64,000 bases of DNA from Bacillus sp. es.034 (GCF_002563655.1 NZ_PDIY01000001.1:1150001-1214000), one strand, 5' to 3'. Numbered from the stretch's first letter, positions 17,897 to 27,536 are shown. The notes: a model not told the origin generated them from the letters alone. Numbers and translations are program-made.

Positions 17897-18973
17897 ATGC
17901 GAGATAGCTTCAAAGCTTTATATAATAGAGTTTTATATCTTAGGATAAGGTATTTTTATAGAAAAAAAATAAAGTCACTGATAGAAAAAAGGGGAATGAA
18001 AATTAAAATCTCCAATGGGTATTCTGAAAAAATAGACTCATTTTGGTCAAGTGGTCTTGGGCTTAAAATAAATAAAAACTGGCATATTGCATACAGTACC
18101 GTTAACGGGAAAGAGGATCATAGATATATACCAGAAGATGTTTTTTATACCTTAATAGAGAGGTCATTAAATCAGTATGATTTAGCACAAGCTTATAGTG
18201 ATAAAAATAATTACGATTTATTCCTTGATGATTACCCTCAACCAGAAACTTTAATAAAAAAAATAAATGGGAATTTTTATAATAAGCAAAGAACTAAATT
18301 AACTAAAGAAGAGGTAATTAATATATTGCTTTTTAAACCAGGAGAGATATTTATAAAACCTAGTTTAGATAGTGGCGGCGGCAAAAATGTAAGCTTATTG
18401 AAAATAGATAATAACAAGATTATTTTAAAAAATAAAAAACTATCATTTGATAAGTTAGATAGTATTTATAAAGATAATTATATTATTCAAAAAAAAGTTA
18501 ATCAGCACAAAATTTTACAAGATATTTATCCCCATTCTTTAAACACTATAAGAATAACAACATTGTTTTGGGATAATAAAGTAGAGGTTCTATCATCAGT
18601 AATTAGGTTTGGAAATAAAGGTTTAAACGTGGATAATGGAGGTATAGCTTGCGGTATTGATGACGACGGCATCTTAAAATCTCCAATTGATAAAAATGGT
18701 TTTGTTCATGAAAAGCATCCTTATACTAATTATGTGTTAAAAGATATAAAGATTCCCGGTTATGAGGAAGTAAAAAAACTAGTTCTAAATTTACATCTCA
18801 AGTTACCCTACTTTAGAATGGTATCGTGGGATGTAGCAATTGATGAGAATTCTAAACCGATCTTGTTAGAACTGAATTTAAAAGGACAAGAGATAAATTT
18901 TCATCAGTTTAATAATGGCCCTATATTTAAGGGTTTTACTGAAGAAATATGTAAATTTTCAATTGATAAGTAA
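17897..18973 (+). CDS. Sugar-transfer-associated ATP-grasp protein
   Basis: 358 residues containing an ATP-grasp fold of the kind called sugar-transfer associated: IFIKPSLDSGGGKNV (nucleotide-binding Lys and Gly-rich loop), YIIQKKVNQH and a C-terminal metal-binding WDVAIDENSKPILLELNLKG. It is unrelated in detail to the TupA-like enzyme at 13196, so the locus has two different ATP-grasp ligases. The predicted chemistry is amide or ester formation on the polymer. Composition is very AT-rich like its neighbours. Confidence 0.78.
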   Translation: MRDSFKALYNRVLYLRIRYFYRKKIKSLIEKRGMKIKISNGYSEKIDSFWSSGLGLKINKNWHIAYSTVNGKEDHRYIPEDVFYTLIERSLNQYDLAQAYSDKNNYDLFLDDYPQPETLIKKINGNFYNKQRTKLTKEEVINILLFKPGEIFIKPSLDSGGGKNVSLLKIDNNKIILKNKKLSFDKLDSIYKDNYIIQKKVNQHKILQDIYPHSLNTIRITTLFWDNKVEVLSSVIRFGNKGLNVDNGGIACGIDDDGILKSPIDKNGFVHEKHPYTNYVLKDIKIPGYEEVKKLVLNLHLKLPYFRMVSWDVAIDENSKPILLELNLKGQEINFHQFNNGPIFKGFTEEICKFSIDK

Positions 18974-19069
18974 TTTATTTTTAAAAAATTATGATATAAG
19001 TTCATTGCATAAAATAATATTTAGGTTTCTTATATTAATCCAAATTAAAAAATAGTGAGGATGGGTAAT

Positions 19070-20437
19070 ATGAAAATTGCAGTTGCTGGAACAGGTTATG
19101 TTGGATTAGTAGCAGGGGTATGTTTTGCAGAACAGGGGCATCAAGTAACTTGTGTTGATATAGATGAGAAAAAAGTTAATATTATGAAATCTGGGATTTC
19201 TCCAATATATGAAGAAGGCCTAGAGGAATTGATGCAAAAGAACTATGCTGCTGAAAGGCTTGATTATACAACAGATTATAAATCTGCCTATAAAGATGCC
19301 GATGCAATCTTTATTGGGGTAGGAACTCCTGAGCAACCAGATGGTTCTGCAAATCTTTCATATATTGCCACAGCAGCTAAACAGATTGCAGAATCAATAG
19401 AAAAGGATTGTCTTGTAGTTGTGAAGTCTACAGTTCCTGTTGGGACGAATGATAAAGTAGAACAGTTTATTCAGGATTTTTTAGTCAAAGATGTCAAAGT
19501 AGAAGTAGCATCTAACCCAGAATTTTTAGCGCAAGGATCTGCTGTTCATGATACCCTTTTTGCTGAAAGAATCATTATCGGAACAGAAAGTATATGGGCT
19601 GAGGGATTGTTGACCAAAATTTATGAACCGTTTCATTTACCGATTGTTTCAGTGAATAGAAGATCGGCAGAAATGATAAAATATGCATCCAATGACTTCC
19701 TTGCATTAAAGATCTCTTATATGAATGACATAGCTAATCTTTGTGAATTGGTTGGTGCGGATATTCAGGATGTAGCTAAGGGTATGAGTTTTGATGAGCG
19801 GATTGGAAGTAAGTTCTTAAGTGCAGGGATTGGCTTTGGTGGCTCATGTTTTCCTAAAGATACAAAGGCACTTGAGTATATTGCAAAACAAAACGGTTAT
19901 GAACTCAAAACCGTTAAAGCAGCTATTGATGTAAACAAAGAACAAAAAACAATGCTTTTTAGAAAAGCTAGTAAAAGGCTTATTACATTTAACGGTCTTA
20001 AGGTTGCGGTATTAGGATTAACTTTCAAGCCTGGAACGGATGATTTAAGAGAGGCAGCATCTCTTGAGAATGTGCCTTTATTATTAGAACAAGGTGCAGA
20101 TATTTATGCTTATGATCCAGTTGGTGCAGAAAACTTTGCCAAAGTTCATGCAGAGGGTAAAAATGGCAAAGGTAACATTACTTATGTCTCGAACATCGAG
20201 CATGCTTTGGAAGATGCGAATGTTTGCTTTATCTTTACCGAGTGGGGTGAAATAAAAACAGTAATTCCTGAAACGTATAAGAAGTTAATGAAAACTCCAT
20301 TAGTATTTGATGGTAGAAACATTTATGATGTTGAGGATATGCAGGAAGCAGGAGTAGAGTATCACTCAATCGGAAGAAAACCTACAATTAGAGCAGCTGT
20401 TAAGGAGTCGAAGAAACTTGAATCACAAAACTCTTGA
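19070..20437 (+). CDS. UDP-glucose 6-dehydrogenase (TuaD/Ugd family)
   Basis: It begins MKIAVAGTGYVGLVAGVCFA, the NAD-binding signature of UDP-glucose dehydrogenases. It continues with STVPVGTND, EFLAQGSAVHD and the catalytic-Cys block GFGGSCFPKDT near residue 260. The enzyme oxidises UDP-glucose to UDP-glucuronate. I take the ATG at 19070 (455 residues), since the GTG at 19055 and ATG at 19061 overlap the GAGG ribosome site. The epimerase gene starts 20 bases before its stop, so the two are coupled for uronic acid supply. Confidence 0.95.
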   Translation: MKIAVAGTGYVGLVAGVCFAEQGHQVTCVDIDEKKVNIMKSGISPIYEEGLEELMQKNYAAERLDYTTDYKSAYKDADAIFIGVGTPEQPDGSANLSYIATAAKQIAESIEKDCLVVVKSTVPVGTNDKVEQFIQDFLVKDVKVEVASNPEFLAQGSAVHDTLFAERIIIGTESIWAEGLLTKIYEPFHLPIVSVNRRSAEMIKYASNDFLALKISYMNDIANLCELVGADIQDVAKGMSFDERIGSKFLSAGIGFGGSCFPKDTKALEYIAKQNGYELKTVKAAIDVNKEQKTMLFRKASKRLITFNGLKVAVLGLTFKPGTDDLREAASLENVPLLLEQGADIYAYDPVGAENFAKVHAEGKNGKGNITYVSNIEHALEDANVCFIFTEWGEIKTVIPETYKKLMKTPLVFDGRNIYDVEDMQEAGVEYHSIGRKPTIRAAVKESKKLESQNS

Positions 20438-21443
20438 TTATAGTAAAACATATTTAATTACAGGAGTAGCTGGTTTTATCGGATACTACTTATCTAAAAA
20501 GTTGTTGGAACAGGGCTGCCAAGTGATTGGAATTGATAATGTTAATGATTACTATGATGTAAATCTTAAATATACTCGTTTAGCAAATTTAGAACCTCAT
20601 GACAAGTTTAGTTTTATTAAAGGCGACATATCAGACAAGGATATTGTAATGAGAACTTTTGAAGAATACAAGCCTAATGTTGTAGTTAACTTAGCTGCTC
20701 AGGCAGGAGTAAGGTATTCAATAGAGAATCCGGATGTCTATATTCAAAGTAATATCATTGGTTTTTATAATATTCTTGAGGCCTGCAGATATAATCCTGT
20801 GGATCATCTTGTATATGCCTCATCTAGTTCTGTTTATGGAGCTAATAAAAAGGTGCCATTTGAAGAAACAGATTTTGTAGATAACCCAGTATCACTATAT
20901 GCATCTACAAAAAAATCTAATGAACTAATGGCACATACCTATAGTCATCTTTATAAAATTCCAGCGACAGGACTTAGGTTCTTTACTGTTTATGGTCCAT
21001 TGGGACGGCCGGATATGGCCTACTTCGGATTTACAGATAAGTATTTCACTGGTGAACCCATCAAAATTTTTAACAACGGTGATTTTAAAAATGATCTTTA
21101 TAGGGATTTCACGTACATTGATGATATTGTTGAAGGTATTGAACGTCTTTTAGGTAATCCACCTATAGAGGATGTTCAACATAAAGTTTTTAATATAGGG
21201 AACAACAGTCCAGAGAAATTGATGGTATTTATTGAGACTTTAGAAAAGGCTTTAAGTAAAGCGTTAGATAAAGAAGTACAATTTGAGAAAATATATGAAC
21301 CCATCAAACTTGGAGATGTACCAGCTACTTACGCTTCTACAGACTCATTGCAAAACGCAGTAGGATTTAAGCCGGAAACTTCAATTGAAGAAGGATTGCA
21401 GAAATTTGCTGATTGGTATGTAGATTATTATAAGTGTCATTAA
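20418..21443 (+). CDS. UDP-glucuronate 4-epimerase (CapI/GalE-type extended SDR)
   Basis: TGVAGFIGYYLSKKLL is the Rossmann motif; SSSSVYGANKKVPF and YASTKKSNE carry the catalytic Ser and YxxxK. The block RFFTVYGPLGRPDMA is characteristic of UDP-glucuronate 4-epimerases. It would turn the product of the preceding dehydrogenase into UDP-galacturonate. The TTG at 20418 is preceded by AAGGAG, 10 bases away, and lies inside the upstream gene. It is the last gene of the locus before a strong terminator. Confidence 0.88.
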   Translation: MNHKTLDYSKTYLITGVAGFIGYYLSKKLLEQGCQVIGIDNVNDYYDVNLKYTRLANLEPHDKFSFIKGDISDKDIVMRTFEEYKPNVVVNLAAQAGVRYSIENPDVYIQSNIIGFYNILEACRYNPVDHLVYASSSSVYGANKKVPFEETDFVDNPVSLYASTKKSNELMAHTYSHLYKIPATGLRFFTVYGPLGRPDMAYFGFTDKYFTGEPIKIFNNGDFKNDLYRDFTYIDDIVEGIERLLGNPPIEDVQHKVFNIGNNSPEKLMVFIETLEKALSKALDKEVQFEKIYEPIKLGDVPATYASTDSLQNAVGFKPETSIEEGLQKFADWYVDYYKCH

Positions 21444-21467
21444 ATAAATTAATTGCGAAGGAATCTG

Positions 21468-21509
21468 CCTAATATAAGAATTCTTTAACTCTTATATTAG
21501 GTTTTTATT
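21468..21509 (+). terminator. Rho-independent terminator closing the polysaccharide locus
   Basis: CCTAATATAAGA pairs perfectly over 12 bp with TCTTATATTAGG and is followed by TTTTTATTTT. It marks the end of the capsule operon. Confidence 0.9.
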
Positions 21510-21892
21510 TTAATGTTACCTAATTAATCAAGCTAATAATGAAGAAGTTATCTATTGTCAATCCTAATAATAGACGGAGTATTTATTGTGACATCTTAAG
21601 GAAAGAAGTTTTGTCGATTCCTACATTCAAAGGATGGTACTTAGTAGTGTTTAATATTTGTAACGAATTTAGCATCCGCTTACTTTTTGAGGGTAGAATA
21701 TTTAGGTGAAGTCATTTAAGTTTTATTAATTGAACTTCAAAGAAAATAATAATGATTCTATACCTTATAATGAACATATATCAGGTAAGTTAGTTTTCTT
21801 TGAGCCATGGATAGTTTGAGGGGCCTTACGGGAAGAGTTTAAAAAAATATCGTAAAATGCGAGACAAATAAGATAAAGTGGCTACCATTTAG
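21510..21892. other. Gene-free stretch
   Basis: No open frame with a ribosome site, no RNA gene and no clear repeat was found here. It may include the degraded 5' half of the regulator relic that follows, but no HTH could be read. Confidence 0.4.
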
Positions 21893-22299
21893 CCAAAAGA
21901 GGCACAGCCCCTCATCCAGTTACATACTATTAACTTTTATGAAACTCACTTTAAAAGAATTCGTTTTGCCAATACCGTTCCTATTGGTATTCAAAGGCAT
22001 TATTACCCAATAAGTTTAGGTGAACAACTAATTAATTTTGGTTTAAACAAAGAAGCCTTTTATGATTTATTGGAAAGGGAATTAGAAGTAAGAACCTTTC
22101 AGTGTCTGAACAAATGATAAAAGTTGGAATTTTAACCAAAGATGATTCTCAATTACTCAACATTCCGTCTGGTTCACGTATAGTTATAGCTGAAGGAAAA
22201 ATCACAGATAGCAATGGTCATTTTGTGGAATTTGAAAATGCATATTATAGGTCTGATTTATATTCATTTAAGAATAATTTGTCCAGGGAAAGTCACTAA
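21893..22299 (+). pseudogene. GntR-family regulator relic (UTRA ligand-binding domain, frameshifted)
   Basis: Two adjacent frames together make a UTRA domain. The first (open from 21893 to a TGA near 22110) reads HFKRIRFANTVPIGIQ and ends in FYDLLERELEVRTF. The second (22102-22299) reads LLNIPSGSRIVIAEG and YYRSDLYSFKNNL, the usual C-terminal half of UTRA. A frameshift near 22095-22105 separates them, and no N-terminal winged helix is found upstream. It is a broken transcription factor. Its position suggests it once controlled the permease that follows. Confidence 0.75.
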
Positions 22300-22346
22300 A
22301 TATATCTGAGAACCTTTTATTGGTACGAAATGTCCGACAATGTTGC

Positions 22347-22375
22347 TTGTCAACCATTAGATCAATTAATATTGT
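22347..22375 (+). promoter_or_regulatory. Probable sigma-A promoter for the permease
   Basis: TTGTCA and TATTGT with a 17-base spacer end 40 bases before the permease ATG, in an AT-rich stretch with no other gene. Confidence 0.42.
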
Positions 22376-22414
22376 AGTAGTTCAAATTAAAAATATTATC
22401 GAAGGAGATAGAAA

Positions 22415-23878
22415 ATGAAAGAAAGAAAAACGCTAAATAAATCATTAAAGCCTCATTGGGTATGGGCGATAGCACTTGGATCATCAATTGGGTGGGGAGC
22501 GTTTGTACAACCAACCAATTGGATAAATACAGCAGGACCTCTTGGTGCAATGCTTGGTTTTGGCATTGGGGGTCTTCTAATGATGGTGATTGCGGTGAGT
22601 TATGGTTTCCTGATTAGAAGCTTCCCTGTTTCGGGGGGGGAATTTGCCTATGCATTCATTAGCTTAGGCAGAACCCATGCTTTTATTTCCGGTTGGTTCT
22701 TAACCCTTGGATATATATGTATAGTTGCTCTAAACGCATCAGCCTTTGCTCTAATGTTTAAATTTGTTTTCCCTCGGTTTATAGAACATTTTCATTTATA
22801 TCAAGTTGCTGGTTGGGATGTCTATGGCACTGAAGTCATATTAGCAACAGTTGCATTATTTATATTTGGATATTTAAATGTAAGAGGATCAGGATTTTCT
22901 GGTAGAATACAATTTGTATTTTGTGCAGTAATGGTATTAAGTGTTATCGTTCTAACAATTTTAGTAGGTACTCAACCGGATTCTGGTTTAGTAAATATAC
23001 AGCCATTTTTCCCGGCAGAAAAAACTGCATTTGCTGCAGTAATTGCTATTGTAGCAATAGCTCCTTGGGCATATGTAGGATTTGATAATGTTCCTCAGCT
23101 TGCCGAAGAATTCAATTTTTCTTCCAAAAAAGCTTTTAACCTAATTATCGGAGCTCTATTTTTTGCAGTAATATTATATATTTTAATGATTTTAGCCACT
23201 TCGATGGCGCGCCCTTGGCAAGAACTAGTATCTGGAAACCTCCTTTGGGGTACTGGGACAGTTGTACAAGAATTACTAGGAACGTTCGGTATGGCAATTT
23301 TAGTCATAGCTGTATCAATGGGGATTTTTACCGGATTAAATGGCTTTATAGTTTCTTCTAGTCGTCTATTATTTGCAATGTCTCGTGCGAAAATAATTCC
23401 AGAGTCTTTTTCAAGATTACACCCAAAATATAACACACCATATTTTAGTATTATTTTTACAGTTGTTATTTCAATGCTAGCACCTTGGTTTGGTCGTCAA
23501 GCGTTGATATGGGTGGTAGATATGTCATCTATCGGTGTTACTATTGCATATTTTTATACTTGCTATACAGCCTTTAAATTATTTAAGTGGAATAGGAGCT
23601 TAGATTTTAATCCAGCAATAAATGAAATTTCTCCTGTTAAGAAAGCTTTTGCGGGATTAGGAGTAATAGTAAGTATTGTATTCCTTGCTCTATTACTAAT
23701 ACCAGGATCTCCTGCATTCCTGGGAATTCAGTCAAGAATAGCATTAGCAGTATGGATTGTTTTAGGGATTGGCTTCTATCTTGTGAAACGAAAAGAATTA
23801 TATGCTATTCCTGAAAGTGAACTTAATTATTTAATATTAGGTGATAAGGAAGTAGTATCAAAAAATGCAAGTTCATAA
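22415..23878 (+). CDS. APC-family amino acid permease
   Basis: 487 residues with about 12-13 hydrophobic helices. The first has WVWAIALGSSIGWGAFVQP, the substrate-binding unwound helix typical of APC transporters (G-S-S-I-G), and helix 3 has the SGGEFAYAF motif. It imports an amino acid or related amine; the substrate is not readable. GAAGGAGATAG supports the start. It lies between a dead GntR regulator and a folD-glyA pair, so glycine, serine or a methylated amine is a reasonable guess, but only that. Confidence 0.85.
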   Translation: MKERKTLNKSLKPHWVWAIALGSSIGWGAFVQPTNWINTAGPLGAMLGFGIGGLLMMVIAVSYGFLIRSFPVSGGEFAYAFISLGRTHAFISGWFLTLGYICIVALNASAFALMFKFVFPRFIEHFHLYQVAGWDVYGTEVILATVALFIFGYLNVRGSGFSGRIQFVFCAVMVLSVIVLTILVGTQPDSGLVNIQPFFPAEKTAFAAVIAIVAIAPWAYVGFDNVPQLAEEFNFSSKKAFNLIIGALFFAVILYILMILATSMARPWQELVSGNLLWGTGTVVQELLGTFGMAILVIAVSMGIFTGLNGFIVSSSRLLFAMSRAKIIPESFSRLHPKYNTPYFSIIFTVVISMLAPWFGRQALIWVVDMSSIGVTIAYFYTCYTAFKLFKWNRSLDFNPAINEISPVKKAFAGLGVIVSIVFLALLLIPGSPAFLGIQSRIALAVWIVLGIGFYLVKRKELYAIPESELNYLILGDKEVVSKNASS

Positions 23879-24072
23879 ATGAATATAATCCTAGTTTTGA
23901 TGTCATGAAACCTAGGATATGAGGACATGAGAAACTTTTAAATCCGCTTGGTTAAATGAGGGGCCATTCCAATTTGTTTATTCATTAATCTGAAAAATGA
24001 ACTTTAACTGTTTCTATTTATCGGTTTAGACAACCACCAAAGAGAAGTCTGCTGGAATAGTGCATTTCTTAA

Positions 24073-24153
24073 GAGCCACGGGTTTGGGGCAATTGAAGCG
24101 ATTGAACCACCAAACGCGGGGATAGAGCCACTTTTAGTGGGACAGGGAGCCAG
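24073..24153 (+). repeat. IS21-type terminal repeat cluster (solo end)
   Basis: Four copies of GAGCCAC or close variants lie at 24073, 24104, 24125 and 24147, two of the intervals being 21-22 bases. The same word and spacing recur at 27747-27818 beside an IstB relic, and the stretch around 24101-24131 matches that end closely. I read it as the leftover end of another IS21-family copy. No transposase remains here. Confidence 0.6.
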
Positions 24154-24314
24154 TTTTCTTTTGTGACCATTGACATCTGATTTCAGATGACTTAAAAGTT
24201 TCCTGTTTACTTCTATCATTCTTGCCTAACTGATTGGCACCTTCGCCACTTTATTTACCATTGTACGCAGGAATCTGACGAGCTAACGCAATGAGTTTAG
24301 CCATCTGCAAATAG

Positions 24315-24345
24315 AAAGCGCCTTTTCTAATAGAAAAGGCGCTTT
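24315..24345. repeat. Near-perfect 15-bp inverted repeat
   Basis: AAAGCGCCTTTTCTA and TAGAAAAGGCGCTTT flank a single A. There is no long T-run after it, so it may be a weak terminator in either direction or a protein-binding or mobile-element palindrome. No gene ends close by; the permease ends about 440 bases upstream. Confidence 0.55.
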
Positions 24346-24458
24346 GTGGTTTAATAGAACGCTAGGTATAGATTCAATTCATAGAAGCTTCGACTTCTAA
24401 AGCAGTAAGGCGAATGTAACCGTCAAGTAAATTGAACAATTTTTGCTTATTTATGAGG

Positions 24459-24485
24459 GTCAAATGGGGACGGTTCCTTTTTGAC
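24459..24485. repeat. REP-like element with GGGGACGGTTCC core
   Basis: GTCAAA and TTTGAC arms enclose the core GGGGACGGTTCC. The same core with different complementary arms occurs at 53843-53869, and partial copies lie at 51210 and 54308. This is the pattern of a dispersed short palindromic element. 24486-24836 shows no further gene. Confidence 0.6.
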
Positions 24486-24836
24486 TTTTGTATTAAATTG
24501 GAATAATTTGTTTGCCGATGCCCTTCAACTTAATAGAGGCCTAAATGATTTTCAAGGCTCAGATTTCCATTGATAGTGCATAGTCTAAGGTTATTATATC
24601 TGTGAGAACATTGGATGTGCAATGAAGAATCCGTGAATTATCTAAAAATAGAGCAGCCAATCAATTTGGGGCAGGGAATCAAATGATTCTAACAACTACT
24701 TACTTAAGCACTGATTGCTATAAGTTAATCGGGGGCAACTCTACTTTCCATTAGTAATTAGTGTAGAATACGGATTAATATAATTTTTTCTATAAACAAA
24801 ATAATAAATAAAAGATAATAAAGGAAGTTACAAATA

Positions 24837-25694
24837 ATGAATGAAAATGTTTTAATTAAAGGCCATGATATTTCAGAAAAAATAAAAAAAGAGTTAGTAG
24901 TAAGAGTAAAGGACCTTACTAATAAAAATATTCTTCCTTGCCTTGCTACAATCCTTGTTGGGGATAATCCCTCATCAGAAACATACATTAAAATGAAAAG
25001 TAATGCTTGCAGGAGGATAGGTATAAAATCACAGAAATATAATCTTTCAGAGGAAACAACTACTGAAGAACTAATTGATTTGATTGAAAGATTAAATGCT
25101 GACCAAAGTATACATGGCATACTGCTGCAACACCCTGTCCCTTCGCAAATAGATGAAAGGTCCGCATTTGATTCAATAAAAATTGAAAAAGATGTCGATG
25201 GAGTGACAAGTAGTGGATTTGGAAGAGCTGCATTAGAAGTTGATACCTACCCTTCCTGTACACCTGCAGCCATTATGGAATTAATAAACTTTTATAACAT
25301 AAATGTGGAAGGTAAGCATGCGGTAGTGGTTGGAAGGAGTCCGATATTAGGTAAACCGGTCTCTAGTCTATTATTGAATAAAAATGCTACGGTTACTACT
25401 TGTCACTCTTACACAACTAATTTAGAGGGCATATTAAAACAAGCTGACATTGTCATCGCAGCAGTTGGTAAACCGAACTTTATTAAAGGTGAATGGTTAA
25501 AGAAAGATGCCATTGTTATCGATGCCGGTTATAACAAAGGTAACATAGGTGATGTGGACTTTGAATCTTGTGATGGGATAGTCAAAGCGATTACTCCCGT
25601 ACCTGGGGGAGTGGGACCAGTCACAATTGCCATGTTGCTTAAACATACGGTGGAGGCGGCAGAAAAGCAATCTCTTAACTTGGTTAGCAACTAA
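24837..25694 (+). CDS. folD: Bifunctional methylene-THF dehydrogenase/methenyl-THF cyclohydrolase (FolD)
   Basis: It shows TYIKMKSNACRRIGI with the catalytic Lys, GILLQHPVP, the DVDGVT block and the NADP loop VVVGRSPILGKPV, ending with TPVPGGVGPVTIAMLL. At 285 residues it is full length. It interconverts 5,10-methylene-THF and 10-formyl-THF. The gene is AT-rich and lies 27 bases before glyA, so the two are an operon. Bacilli keep a housekeeping folD near xseA/nusB, so this is probably a paralogue tied to this locus. It could supply the formyl donor used by the enzyme at 7520; that link is speculation. Confidence 0.92.
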   Translation: MNENVLIKGHDISEKIKKELVVRVKDLTNKNILPCLATILVGDNPSSETYIKMKSNACRRIGIKSQKYNLSEETTTEELIDLIERLNADQSIHGILLQHPVPSQIDERSAFDSIKIEKDVDGVTSSGFGRAALEVDTYPSCTPAAIMELINFYNINVEGKHAVVVGRSPILGKPVSSLLLNKNATVTTCHSYTTNLEGILKQADIVIAAVGKPNFIKGEWLKKDAIVIDAGYNKGNIGDVDFESCDGIVKAITPVPGGVGPVTIAMLLKHTVEAAEKQSLNLVSN

Positions 25695-25721
25695 TCTATA
25701 CTATTTTTGAAGGGGACATCC

Positions 25722-26963
25722 ATGAATAGAATAAAACAACAAGATCCAGAAATGTATTTTGCGATTCAATATGAATTAGAGCGTCAACGAACGAAGATCG
25801 AATTAATTGCATCTGAAAACTTTGTCAGTGAAGCCGTTATGGAAGCACAAGGCTCCGTTTTGACAAATAAGTATGCAGAGGGGTACCCAGGTCGTCGCTA
25901 TTATGGGGGCTGTGAGCATGTGGACGTAGCCGAAAATCTGGCCCGCGACCGTGCGAAAGAACTGTTTGGAGCAGAACACGTCAACGTTCAGCCTCACTCA
26001 GGAGCACAAGCCAATATGGCAGTCTATTTCACCATCCTTGAACAGGGCGACACGGTTCTTGGAATGAACTTATCTCATGGGGGACATCTGACTCATGGAA
26101 GTGCGGTCAACTTCAGCGGTATTCAATATAATTTCGTAGAGTACGGTGTGGATGAAGAAAAGCACCTGATCAATTACGAAGATGTTAGACAAAAAGCATT
26201 GGAACACAAGCCGAAGCTGATCGTAGCGGGAGCAAGTGCGTATCCAAGAGCGATCGATTTCGCGAAATTCCGTGAAATCGCTGACGAAGTGGGAGCATAC
26301 CTGATGGTGGGTATGGCTCATATCGCCGGACTTGTAGCGGCTGGTCTTCATCAGAACCCGGTTCCGTATGCAGACTTCGTGACGACAACGACTCACAAAA
26401 CATTGCGTGGACCTCGCGGTGGAATGATCCTTTGTAAAGAAGAGTTTGCGAAGAAGACAGACAAGTCTATTTTCCCTGGAATCCAGGGCGGACCTCTTAT
26501 GCACGTGATTTCGGCCAAAGCCGTGGCTTTCGGTGAAGCATTGCAGGACTCGTTTAAAGAGTACGCGCAAAACATCATCAACAATGCGAAGCGTTTAGGA
26601 GAAGGTCTTGTAAAAGAAGGAATCGATCTTGTATCCGGAGGTTCTGATAACCACCTATTACTGATCGACACTCGTTCACTTGGCTTGACTGGTAAAGTGG
26701 CGGAGAAAGTCCTTGATGAGATCGGAATCACGGTTAATAAAAATACGATCCCATTTGATCCGGAAAGCCCATTCGTTACAAGCGGTGTCCGTATCGGTAC
26801 TGCCGCTGTGACATCAAGAGGGTTCGGTCTTGAGGATATGGACGAAATTGCTTCCATTATGGCACTGACTCTTAAGAGTCACGAGGATGAAGCGAAATTG
26901 GAAGAAGCGCGCAAACGCGTCTTGGATTTAACAAGCAAGTTTGAGTTATATACAGAAAAATAA
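25722..26963 (+). CDS. glyA: Serine hydroxymethyltransferase (GlyA) with a substituted PLP-binding residue
   Basis: A full-length SHMT (413 residues) with [23 protein letters not shown], the PLP lysine in [14 protein letters not shown] (K226) and IQGGPLMH. The family makes glycine and 5,10-methylene-THF from serine. The normally invariant MVDMAH reads MVGMAH: codon 197 (26310-26312) is GGT where GAT is expected. This Asp binds the pyridine nitrogen of PLP. AAGGGG supports the ATG at 25722. Composition is GC-richer than folD and resembles core genes, as expected of a recent duplicate of the main glyA. Activity is doubtful if the base is right. Confidence 0.93.
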   Translation: MNRIKQQDPEMYFAIQYELERQRTKIELIASENFVSEAVMEAQGSVLTNKYAEGYPGRRYYGGCEHVDVAENLARDRAKELFGAEHVNVQPHSGAQANMAVYFTILEQGDTVLGMNLSHGGHLTHGSAVNFSGIQYNFVEYGVDEEKHLINYEDVRQKALEHKPKLIVAGASAYPRAIDFAKFREIADEVGAYLMVGMAHIAGLVAAGLHQNPVPYADFVTTTTHKTLRGPRGGMILCKEEFAKKTDKSIFPGIQGGPLMHVISAKAVAFGEALQDSFKEYAQNIINNAKRLGEGLVKEGIDLVSGGSDNHLLLIDTRSLGLTGKVAEKVLDEIGITVNKNTIPFDPESPFVTSGVRIGTAAVTSRGFGLEDMDEIASIMALTLKSHEDEAKLEEARKRVLDLTSKFELYTEK

Positions 26964-27038
26964 ATGAAGATAGAATCTATTCACTGAGAAAGTAATGAAG
27001 AGATATATCGATATATTAGTAAGAAAGAGGCTAATATT

Positions 27039-27536
27039 ATGACAAGAATTTTTAAAAGTAACTTGGAAGAAGCACTATATCAATTTAGAGTATACTTTGT
27101 GGGTTGGGGTCTTATTGTGATAGGCATGGTAATCTTACTTTACTCCACAGTATTAGAAAATACTATATTTAAGGATATTGAATCTGTTATAAGTAAAATG
27201 GAAAAAGTAGAGTTCTTCCTACAATTAATAGCATTAAATGTTACTCTTATTGGCTTAACAGTAACATTATTAACAGCAGTAATTGATATTAGAAAAGAAA
27301 AGAATTCAAAAAAACAAGGCGAACCCTATTTAAAAGGACCAGTAAGCCATTTGAATAGGTATATTGGCATACCATTCGCTTTCATAGTTATTTTATATAC
27401 AATTCTTTGTCTCTGTTTTTCAGCGAAGCAAGAACTAGGTTTTCAATATTTTGTGAATCGAGACATTGTACTTGACAATGTATATATTTTATCTTTGAGT
27501 TTATTAGCTTTAGGTGGGGCCATTAAGAGGATGTAA
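27039..27536 (+). CDS. Hypothetical membrane protein, about four helices
   Basis: 165 residues with hydrophobic helices at about 18-40, 62-86, 105-128 and 140-162, and a short basic cytoplasmic-looking loop (DIRKEKNSKKQGE). AAGAGG lies 9 bases before the ATG. I recognise no family. It follows glyA by 75 bases and precedes an IS21 relic. It looks intact but its role is unknown. Confidence 0.6.
   Translation: MTRIFKSNLEEALYQFRVYFVGWGLIVIGMVILLYSTVLENTIFKDIESVISKMEKVEFFLQLIALNVTLIGLTVTLLTAVIDIRKEKNSKKQGEPYLKGPVSHLNRYIGIPFAFIVILYTILCLCFSAKQELGFQYFVNRDIVLDNVYILSLSLLALGGAIKRM

Noticed and set aside
26070-26857. Several minus-strand open frames of 70-166 codons
   Set aside because: They are antisense shadows of glyA, whose strong codon bias keeps the opposite frames open.
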